A stretch of 6,438 bases of DNA. Origin: JACTMJ01 sp039812845. GTDB lineage: Bacteria > Acidobacteriota > Terriglobia > Bryobacterales > Bryobacteraceae. Of this stretch, positions 1 through 5,429 are shown piece by piece. Numbering within the stretch: the stretch's first letter is position 1; each line of letters starts with the position of its first letter. Where the stretch lies: the NCBI GenBank assembly GCA_039812845.1, contig JBDIBK010000189.1, forward strand, positions 1 through 6,438, written 5' to 3'. Made by a program: the position numbers and the translations under genes. A model generated the notes under the pieces. The model did not search any database and was not told the DNA's origin. It saw only the letters and a list, made by a program, of their open reading frames with translations.

Positions 1-311
1 CCGCGCTTGTCAACGGGATCTTCAACCTCAACCCGGAACGGGAACCGGTGTTCCGCGAATTGGCTCGCGTGCTCCGGCCCGGTGCCACTCTGGCTGGAGC
101 CGAGCTGATTCTAAAGAAACCGATGCCCGTACCGGAGAATCCGTCGCCGGACAGTTGGTTTTCTTGAATCGCCGGTGCACGGGAGGCGGTCGTCTTCCAG
201 CGGGAATTTCTTGATGCGGGTTTCCGCGAAGTCCGCATCCTCCGCACTGGGCGCAACGCCCGCACGCGGCATCCCGAGGTGCTCGCCGCCGAGTACCTCG
301 CCATCCGCTGA
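1..311 (+). CDS. SAM-dependent methyltransferase (ArsM-like), 3' part, with probable selenocysteine at TGA 165-167
   Basis: Only the C-terminal 102 residues are in the window; the frame begins at base 3. Visible landmarks are NGIFNLNPERE, followed by the strand and helix RELARVLRPG (motif region of class I methyltransferases), then SWFS-TGA-IAGAR, then FLDAGFREVRIL and the end LAAEYLAIR with stop TGA at 309-311. Arsenite methyltransferases and relatives have the pattern N-C-V-I-N-L-x-P-D-K, then RVLKPGG, then G-C-[IV]-A-G-A, then L..AGF..V. The in-frame TGA falls exactly on the conserved Cys of GC[IV]AGA, and the frame stays intact and family-like for 47 codons after it. A SECIS-like hairpin follows at 181-198. 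I infer UGA is read as selenocysteine. The Cys of the earlier NCVINL motif is Gly here, so the substrate may not be arsenite. Alternatives are a nonsense mutation or a sequencing error (TGC to TGA). The family call is firm, the Sec call likely. The gene converges on the P450. Confidence 0.82.
181..198 (+). promoter_or_regulatory. Putative bacterial SECIS element
   Basis: The RNA can form seven continuous pairs, 181-187 with 192-198 (G-C, G-C, G-U, A-U, G-C, G-U, C-G), closing the tetraloop GGUC at 188-191. The first loop G is 21 nt after the TGA at 165-167. Bacterial SECIS hairpins lie within the coding region just after the UGA, with a G in a small apical loop roughly 16-37 nt downstream; the E. 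coli fdhF element has the loop GGUC at nearly the same distance. The hairpin would recruit SelB with Sec-tRNA. The fold was worked out by eye; no energy was calculated. No sel genes are in this window. Confidence 0.68.
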
Positions 312-353
312 CGAGCTCCAGCGAAGCCCCGCCAGCGCCATCCGCGCGTGCCC

Positions 354-1532
354 TCAGCCCTTGCGCTCGATCCGCAGCATCAGCGATAAATAGCCGCTCG
401 CGGGGTAGGCCGCTTTCACCGGTTCGCTGCCCTCCGCCATCTCGATCGAAACCGTTCTCGCCAGGAGTTCTTCCATCAGCACCCGCAATTCCAGCCGGGC
501 CAGCGGCGCTCCGGGGCAATCGTGAATGCCTTTCCCATAGAGAAGGTTGCTCTCCGGGTCGCGGTCCAGACGGAACTCGTCGGGATCGCCGAAAACGCTC
601 TCGTCCCGGTTGGCCGACGCCCAGTTCAGCGAAATGCCCGCTCCCGCCTCAATCCTTCGGCCGCCGATCTCCACGGCCTTCGTCGTCTTGCGTCGGTTCG
701 CGATCAAGGGCGCATGTATCCGAAGAATCTCGTCGTTGGCAACCGGAAGCAGATCCGGCTGCTCGCGAAGCATCTGCTGCACCAGCGGGTGCATCGCCAG
801 ATACTCCATCAGGATGCCGACGCTCGCGGCGATGGTCGCCAGTTCTCCCACGGTCCAGTTGCGCACAATGCTCACGATCTCGGCATCGGTCAACAGGCGT
901 CCGTCAACCCGCTCCTTCATGAGCCGCGTCGTAAGATCGTCCGGCGCGGCGTCTCCGGCTTCCTGGCGCTCCCGCAGGATGTCACGAATGTAGGAATCGA
1001 ACTCCGTCGCCACCGCCGCCATTGCCGCGCGGTCCGCGGCCAGCGTCGCCTGATGATTGCGGCGTGTCCAGGTCCGCAGTGGCTCATTCAGGGCCTCGGG
1101 CCACCCCATGAAGGCGCACTGCATGCGAAGCGCGAAATCCTCGGCGAAATCCGCGATCACCTCGGTAACTCCCTCCGTGGGCAATTCCTCGATCAGGGCC
1201 ACCGAAATCCGCCGGCACACCGGCTCGAAAGCGGCAATCGCTTCCGGTCCAAAATACGGGTCGATGATGCGCCGGAACGCCGTGTGCTCGGGCGGGTCCA
1301 TGCCGTTCGGCACGTTGAGATACTGGGAAACTTCGCTGCTGAAGGTCCCCGGGTCTTCGAGCACCCGCACGACATCCTCATGGCGGAAAAGAGACCACTG
1401 GCGATATTCGCTAAAGGCCACCGGACAGCGGCGGCGCATCTCGTCATAGGCGGGAATCTGGTCTTGCAGCACCTCTTCCGCGCGGGCGTCCCAATCGGGA
1501 CCGGAATTCTCAGGCGTAGGCGATTCACTCAT
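354..1532 (-). CDS. Cytochrome P450 (soluble bacterial type)
   Basis: A 392-aa heme monooxygenase-family protein of normal length for a soluble bacterial P450, with no signal or membrane anchor. Numbering from the chosen start: helix-C region DPPEHTAFRR (79-88), ExxR motif EILR (268-271), and heme loop YGKGIHDCPGAP with axial Cys339, matching FxxGxHxCxG. The I helix reads WTVGELATIAASVG (226-239) and lacks the usual [AG]Gx[DE]T acid-alcohol pair, so oxygen activation may differ or the substrate may supply the missing group. A GTG at 1538 extends the frame by two codons, but the purine-rich AGAAGAG lies 1 nt from that GTG and 5 nt from the ATG at 1532, so the ATG is preferred. It lies about 108 nt after the radical SAM gene on the same strand, which suggests a shared pathway. 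The substrate and redox partners are unknown; no ferredoxin or reductase gene is nearby. Confidence 0.95.
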   Translation of the reverse strand: MSESPTPENSGPDWDARAEEVLQDQIPAYDEMRRRCPVAFSEYRQWSLFRHEDVVRVLEDPGTFSSEVSQYLNVPNGMDPPEHTAFRRIIDPYFGPEAIAAFEPVCRRISVALIEELPTEGVTEVIADFAEDFALRMQCAFMGWPEALNEPLRTWTRRNHQATLAADRAAMAAVATEFDSYIRDILRERQEAGDAAPDDLTTRLMKERVDGRLLTDAEIVSIVRNWTVGELATIAASVGILMEYLAMHPLVQQMLREQPDLLPVANDEILRIHAPLIANRRKTTKAVEIGGRRIEAGAGISLNWASANRDESVFGDPDEFRLDRDPESNLLYGKGIHDCPGAPLARLELRVLMEELLARTVSIEMAEGSEPVKAAYPASGYLSLMLRIERKG

Positions 1533-1640
1533 GGACACTCTTCTAGAATAAAAGATCCTGTACGCCGTTTCCTGCCGGCGCTTCTCAAGGCAACCATTTG
1601 CCCCGTTTTCCCGCGTCGTCGATGGCCCGGCGTCCGCCGT
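1533..1640 (-). other. Spacer between radical SAM and P450 genes with two small hairpins
   Basis: This 108-nt gap separates two same-strand genes. It holds two small inverted repeats: GGCAA-CCAT-TTGCC at 1589-1602 (5-bp stem, tetraloop), and CGCCG / CGGCG at 1563-1580 (5-bp stem, 8-nt loop). On the minus strand the second is followed after six bases by a T-rich stretch (CTTTTATTC), which is not a clean intrinsic terminator. It could be a weak attenuator or processing site, or nothing. No clear promoter for the P450 was found. Confidence 0.3.
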
Positions 1641-3464
1641 TCACTCCCCGATAGCCAGATCCCCGTACGCTGCATACTCCCCGGACCCGATCGGCACCGC
1701 GTGGGAGACCGGCATCGGCCGCACCTTCTCCGCTCCCGCCTGTTCCGGGATCTCCTTGCGCGCGCCCGCCGCGTCCCAGTTGCGCCGCTCGAGGAACGTG
1801 GGCGGCTCATAGGTCACTCCCCGTGCCAGGCGCTTTGCTTCGCGGCGCGTGGCCGCGAGCGCGATTGGGCCGAAAAGCATCGCGGAGAGCGCGCCCGCGA
1901 TCGCTCCGCATTCGGAGATAATCTCCTTGCGCAGTTCCCGGATCTCCGTCGCAACCAGCGGATTCTCATTGCGCAAATGCCGCTCCATCGCCCACAGCAA
2001 GCCGCAGTAGGCCGTGCGCAGCGTTTGCAGTTCGTGGGTGAAGCGGCGGCGCACGCGCTCGTCCGGGTGATTCCGGTGCCGCTTCCAGCCTTCGAGCGTC
2101 GTGCGGCAGATTCGCGCCAGGCTCGGGCCGTTGCGCTCAAAATCCCGCTGGAACGCGCCGTCGAGAAAGCGCTTCGATTCCTCCCGCGAGATCGCCGGAT
2201 GCGTGAAGTTGAAGCGGTCCTGCCCGTGGATATCCGCGAGGTTGACGTCAAGCAGCCGGCCTTCCTCCTTCACTTGCGAGTACAGCGGCGTGCCCGGAAC
2301 CGGCGTGTAGAGCATGAACTGGTGAAAATCCGTGTTGTGCGAAACGGCGTGTTCAATCTCCTCTTCGATATTCTCCGGCGTATGGTGTTCGAGCCCCACG
2401 ATGGTGCTTCCCATCACTCGCACGCCGTTGCGCTGCAGTTCCGCCACCATCTCCCGCGTATCGGTCCCCGACAGCTTCTGGTATTGCGACTTCGGCGATT
2501 CCAGGCCCATCCAGACCCATGAGACCCCCAGGCGGACGATCTCGTCCATCGTGTACTTGCGGATCGCATTCGCCGAGGAGAACACGTAAATCTCCCAGGC
2601 CTTCCCCGCCGCTTCCATCCGCTTGAGCAGCCCCATCGCCCGCTTGCGGTGCAGCAGGAAATTCTCGTCCATCACGAAGAAGGAATGGCAGTGGAGCGTG
2701 CGCTCCATCGTCTCCATCACTTCGTAAAGCGCATCGCCGTCGTCGTAGAAATTGAGGAACTTTCCCTTGCCCCCGAAGAACGCGGAGGTTGTGCAGAAAT
2801 TGCATCCGAGCGGGCAGCCCACCGACGGAATCACCGTCGCCGCCACGGAGCCCTTGGGCCGGGGAATCTTCATCCCCATCACGCGCGTATCGAACCCGGA
2901 AACGATCGGCGGGTGAATCACCGGGGCCGTTGCGTCCTCGCCCAGGTAGCCGCGCATCCAGGCGATGCCGTCGCCCTTCACGATATGGTCGGCATCGATC
3001 ATCGATTCGATCCCCGGAATCGCCGTCACATGGCCGCCCACCACGATCTTCGCTTGCGGTGCGAGCCGCCGCGCGACGCGGCACATTTCCCGCACTTTCC
3101 CCACGTTCACGATGATCGACGAGAGTCCCACGACGTCGTAGGAATGCGCCGTCAGCTCCCGTTCAAATGCCTCCAGTGTCGGGAAATCCAGCACCGTGCA
3201 TGGCGCTTTGATGTTGTGCTGGATCATCATGATGCCCCAGGAACGATGGAACATCCGCAGCGAAAAGGGTCCCTGCGCCCGCGTCACCTGGTTGTGATAC
3301 AGCTCCATCGGGTTGATCTTGCGGCTCCCGAATTCGTCATTCTGTGCGTAGGGGCCGAACACGGAGCTGAGCAGGATCCGCGCGCCGCTTCCTTTCGGAT
3401 GGCGGGGCGCTTCCGCCGCGGATTTCTTGGCGTCAAGAACGGAGAGAGGTGGGGAGATGGCCAT
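1641..3464 (-). CDS. B12-binding-domain radical SAM protein, substrate unknown
   Basis: A 607-aa protein. Residues about 28-180 form a Rossmann-like cobalamin-binding-type domain (YDVVGLSSIIVNVGKVREM, then KIVVGGHV, then HIVKGDG), without the DxHxxG histidine motif; this is common in class B radical SAM enzymes. Residues about 205-400 are the radical SAM core, with 4Fe-4S cluster cysteines C217, C221 and C224 (CPLGCNFC), then FFVMDENF (262-269), VWMGLESP (317-324), GSTIVGLEHHTPENI (352-366) and YTPVPGTPLY (386-395). The C-terminal 200 residues are helical and basic, with a hydrophobic stretch at 519-538 that may touch membrane. Family members catalyse cobalamin-dependent methylation or other radical C-C chemistry on lipids, tetrapyrroles or natural products; nothing here identifies the substrate. 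The start ATG at 3464 directly follows an in-frame TAG three bases further up, so no longer start is possible. A stable inverted repeat abuts the start. The P450 lies downstream and may be co-transcribed. Confidence 0.93.
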   Translation of the reverse strand: MAISPPLSVLDAKKSAAEAPRHPKGSGARILLSSVFGPYAQNDEFGSRKINPMELYHNQVTRAQGPFSLRMFHRSWGIMMIQHNIKAPCTVLDFPTLEAFERELTAHSYDVVGLSSIIVNVGKVREMCRVARRLAPQAKIVVGGHVTAIPGIESMIDADHIVKGDGIAWMRGYLGEDATAPVIHPPIVSGFDTRVMGMKIPRPKGSVAATVIPSVGCPLGCNFCTTSAFFGGKGKFLNFYDDGDALYEVMETMERTLHCHSFFVMDENFLLHRKRAMGLLKRMEAAGKAWEIYVFSSANAIRKYTMDEIVRLGVSWVWMGLESPKSQYQKLSGTDTREMVAELQRNGVRVMGSTIVGLEHHTPENIEEEIEHAVSHNTDFHQFMLYTPVPGTPLYSQVKEEGRLLDVNLADIHGQDRFNFTHPAISREESKRFLDGAFQRDFERNGPSLARICRTTLEGWKRHRNHPDERVRRRFTHELQTLRTAYCGLLWAMERHLRNENPLVATEIRELRKEIISECGAIAGALSAMLFGPIALAATRREAKRLARGVTYEPPTFLERRNWDAAGARKEIPEQAGAEKVRPMPVSHAVPIGSGEYAAYGDLAIGE

Positions 3465-3467
3465 AAC

Positions 3468-3497
3468 CTAGTACCGGCTCTTCAACTCCGATACTAG
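3468..3497 (-). promoter_or_regulatory. Inverted repeat / leader hairpin at the radical SAM start codon
   Basis: On the minus strand the arms CTAGTATCGG and CCGGTACTAG pair over 10 bp with one U-G wobble, enclosing the 10-nt loop AGTTGAAGAG. The 3' arm ends three bases before the ATG at 3464, so the only Shine-Dalgarno-like bases (TAGG) lie at the base of the stem. Such a structure could limit ribosome access, or the DNA repeat could be a repressor operator. No ligand or regulator can be assigned. Confidence 0.5.
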
Positions 3498-3614
3498 ACG
3501 CGCGCCGCGCCGATGTCCGCAATTTCCCGGATCTCTGACAAAAGTATTACGAAGGCCCGGGCGCGGACGCCCACGCATCGAAGGGCGGCGGGGTTTGGTA
3601 TAGGCTGAAAAGGC
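3498..3614. other. Rest of the divergent intergenic region
   Basis: Together with the leader hairpin next to it, this separates the radical SAM gene (leftward) from the membrane-protein gene (rightward) and must hold promoters for both. A TATAGG at 3599-3604 is a possible -10 for the rightward gene, without a convincing -35. GGGCG-CGGA-CGCCC at 3559-3572 is a small GC hairpin of uncertain meaning. No ORF or RNA gene was recognised. Confidence 0.3.
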
Positions 3615-4145
3615 ATGAGCGTTCCGCCCTGGCTCAAGAACAGCGCCAACCGGCTCGCCGCGGGCGTGGAAGTTTCCGTGCTGGGCGGCCTGTTCGCCCT
3701 CGGCCTGATGGCGGTGCTGGCCGCTTTCTCCGGAATGCGCTGGTACCGATACGGAAACCTGTTCTCCATCGGCCTCTATCCGGCCACAATCTTCGACGCA
3801 AACTTCGGCTATTGGAGCCTCGCCGGCTTCGCTCTCGGCTTTCTCTACTTTGTCGCCGCCGGCGTGCTGTTCGCCTGCATCTTTCGCAGCCGAAAGCGGG
3901 GCATGGGGCCATATCTGGTGGGAGTAGCTTACTCCCTGCTGTTCTTTCTGGCGGGAGACCGTCTCTGGTGGCAGGCGTGGTCCCCCTACCTCGTCATCTA
4001 TGGCGTCCAGTCCCACCTGCTCTGGGGACATATCCTCTTTGGCGCCGCGTTAGGGCTGCTGCCCGCGCGCCTGGATCGGCGCGAGCTCGAAGAGACGGCG
4101 GACGATACGGACTCCGAGTCCCCAGCGAACTCCGAGTTCCTTTAG
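3615..4145 (+). CDS. Four-helix membrane protein of unknown function
   Basis: A 176-aa protein that I do not recognise. Hydrophobic segments lie at about 18-40, 66-90, 98-114 and 130-150, giving four predicted transmembrane helices. The basic loop RSRKRG (91-96) between helices 2 and 3 suggests that loop and both termini face the cytoplasm. Aromatic-rich stretches (MRWYRYGNLF, DRLWWQAWSPYLVIYG) lie at helix boundaries. The tail after 155 is acidic (ELEETADDTDSES) and carries a small internal duplication (DSES / NSEF). The start ATG at 3615 has only AAAAGG one base away, with TAGG 10 nt upstream, so initiation looks weak. It is divergent from the radical SAM gene and 90 nt before the DUF1844 gene; a functional link to either is unproven. 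The hydrophobicity pattern and GC-rich third positions support it as a real gene. Confidence 0.75.
   Translation: MSVPPWLKNSANRLAAGVEVSVLGGLFALGLMAVLAAFSGMRWYRYGNLFSIGLYPATIFDANFGYWSLAGFALGFLYFVAAGVLFACIFRSRKRGMGPYLVGVAYSLLFFLAGDRLWWQAWSPYLVIYGVQSHLLWGHILFGAALGLLPARLDRRELEETADDTDSESPANSEFL
4109..4139 (+). repeat. Two 13-bp palindromic units with 18-bp period
   Basis: GGACTCCGAGTCC (4109-4121) and GAACTCCGAGTTC (4127-4139) each pair over 5 bp around a CCG centre. They differ at one position of the stem in both arms (G-C against A-T), so pairing is kept. They encode the DSES / NSEF end of the membrane protein and end four bases before its stop codon. They may be two weak hairpins at the transcript end, a pair of protein-binding sites, or a simple six-codon duplication. 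Confidence 0.4.
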
Positions 4146-4235
4146 CGCGCTCGCCTGCCCCTCCACGTTGCGAACTCCGGCTCGCCGCGGGCCAAACCCC
4201 ATCAACGCGTTAAACTGGAAAAGACACGAAAAATC

Positions 4236-4607
4236 ATGGCTGACGATACGCAGAACCGCATCCTGGGGCCTGACGGCCTCCCCCTTTCCTCCAAACCCGC
4301 GGAGCCGGAAGAAACGGCGGACGAACCCGATTGGAGTTCCATGCCCATTCCTCCGGCCGATTTTTCATTTCTCGTCTATTCGCTCACCACGCAAGCCCAG
4401 ATTCAGCTTGGCTTGCTGCGCATCGATGAGAATGAGCCGCCAAGCGCCAATTTGCCCGTCGCGCGCCACACCATCGACATGCTCGGAATGCTGCAAGAGA
4501 AGACGCGCGGCAATCTCGACCTCCAGGAAAAGCTGCTGCTCGAAAACACGCTCACCGATCTTCGCTACCGTTACGTGCAGGCCACGCAAGAACCCAAGAA
4601 GGGCTGA
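4236..4607 (+). CDS. DUF1844 family protein
   Basis: A 123-aa protein. The first 40 residues are Pro/acid-rich and probably disordered. The conserved domain runs from about 42 to 115: FSFLVYSLTTQAQIQLGL (43-60), ARHTIDMLGMLQEKTRGNLD (76-95) and LLENTLTDLRYRYV (101-114). This matches the DUF1844 pattern F..L..SL..QA...LG, then A...ID.L..L.EKT.GNL, then LL...L.DLR..YV. The function of the family is unknown; it is small, mostly helical and cytosolic. The start ATG at 4236 has a weak purine-rich GGAAAAG upstream. It is followed after 3 nt by the PhnP-like gene, and its own end supplies that gene's Shine-Dalgarno (AAGAAGG), so the two are translated from one message. Confidence 0.9.
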   Translation: MADDTQNRILGPDGLPLSSKPAEPEETADEPDWSSMPIPPADFSFLVYSLTTQAQIQLGLLRIDENEPPSANLPVARHTIDMLGMLQEKTRGNLDLQEKLLLENTLTDLRYRYVQATQEPKKG

Positions 4608-4610
4608 CGA

Positions 4611-5429
4611 ATGGTCTCTTCGAAAGAGATCTCCATCGAAGTTGTCGTGCTCGGTTCCGGCACCAGCGTCGGCGTGCCCATGATCGGCTGCGGCTGCCCG
4701 GTCTGCCGTTCGGACGATCCGCGAGACCATCGCTTGCGGCCCAGCCTGCTCGTGCGTTTCGCCGGCTACGAAGTGCTCATCGATACCGGGCCGGACCTCC
4801 GCCAGCAGGCCTTGCGGGCGGGCATGCAGCGCCTCGACGCCGTGCTCTACACCCACTCCCACGCGGATCATATCCTTGGCATCGACGACATCCGGCCCTT
4901 CAACTTTCTCGCGCAGCGCGGCATCCCCATCCACGGCTCCCCGGAAACGCTCGATTGCATCCGGCGCACCTTCGCCTACGCCTTCGACGGCAGGCCCACC
5001 CAAAGCTCGCGCCCAAAACTCGAGCCACAGGCGATGAACGGGAAGCCCATCGACATCCACGGTCTGCATTTTCAGCCCATTCCGGTCGTCCACGGCAATC
5101 TCACCTGCCACGGTTTTCGCTTCGGAAACATCGCCTATCTCACCGATTTCAGTTCCATCCCGGAGCGCTCCCTCTGCATGCTGCGCAATCTGGATATCGT
5201 CTTCCTCGACGCCCTGCGGCACAAGCCGCATCCCATGCATTCCACGGTCGAGGCATCGCTCCACCTGGTGGAAGTGCTTCATCCCAAGCGGGCCTATTTC
5301 ACACACGTTTCGCACGACCTCTCGCACGCCCTCACCGAAGAAACCCTGCCCCCGAATACGCACCTCGCCTATGACGGGCTCACCCTGCACTCGTCCTGGG
5401 TGCTCCAGGAAACGGAGGCCGCTGGATGA
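4611..5429 (+). CDS. PhnP-like metallo-beta-lactamase-fold phosphodiesterase
   Basis: A 272-aa cytosolic metallohydrolase. After the first strand comes GSGTSVGVP (15-23), then the Cys cluster GCGCPVC (C27, C29, C32), which in E. coli PhnP binds a structural zinc. The metal motif is THSHADH (81-87, with H82, H84, D86, H87); further ligands are probably H161 (VVHG), D179 (LTDF) and a His in THVSHDLSH (231-239). PhnP hydrolyses 5-phosphoribosyl 1,2-cyclic phosphate in phosphonate breakdown. No C-P lyase genes are nearby, so a broader cyclic-phosphodiester role is as likely, and the phnP symbol is not assigned. The start ATG at 4611 is preceded by AAGAAGG with 7-8 nt spacing. The stop overlaps the ribF start in ATGA, indicating translational coupling. 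Confidence 0.92.
   Translation: MVSSKEISIEVVVLGSGTSVGVPMIGCGCPVCRSDDPRDHRLRPSLLVRFAGYEVLIDTGPDLRQQALRAGMQRLDAVLYTHSHADHILGIDDIRPFNFLAQRGIPIHGSPETLDCIRRTFAYAFDGRPTQSSRPKLEPQAMNGKPIDIHGLHFQPIPVVHGNLTCHGFRFGNIAYLTDFSSIPERSLCMLRNLDIVFLDALRHKPHPMHSTVEASLHLVEVLHPKRAYFTHVSHDLSHALTEETLPPNTHLAYDGLTLHSSWVLQETEAAG

Noticed and set aside
165..167. Frameshift as the explanation for the interrupted methyltransferase
   Set aside because: The family-like sequence continues in the same frame right after the TGA, so no shift is needed.
312..353. Terminator between the convergent methyltransferase and P450 genes
   Set aside because: I looked for a GC stem with a T run on either strand and found only short repeated CCAGCG, with no convincing hairpin.
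175..393. A 72-codon plus-strand frame overlapping the methyltransferase end
   Set aside because: It lies in a different frame from the conserved methyltransferase residues and has a low-complexity Ser/Arg/Pro composition.
522..2522. A 666-codon open frame on the plus strand across the P450 and radical SAM genes
   Set aside because: It is antisense to two genes with clear catalytic motifs, spans their intergenic gap, and its protein is Arg/His-rich without any domain; it is a high-GC shadow frame.
2649..3497. A 282-codon plus-strand open frame opposite the radical SAM N-terminal half
   Set aside because: His/Arg-rich translation with no recognisable motif, opposite a well-supported coding frame.
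4146..4235. Promoter before the DUF1844 gene
   Set aside because: TTAAACT near 4209 resembles a -10 box, but no -35 at a suitable distance could be found.
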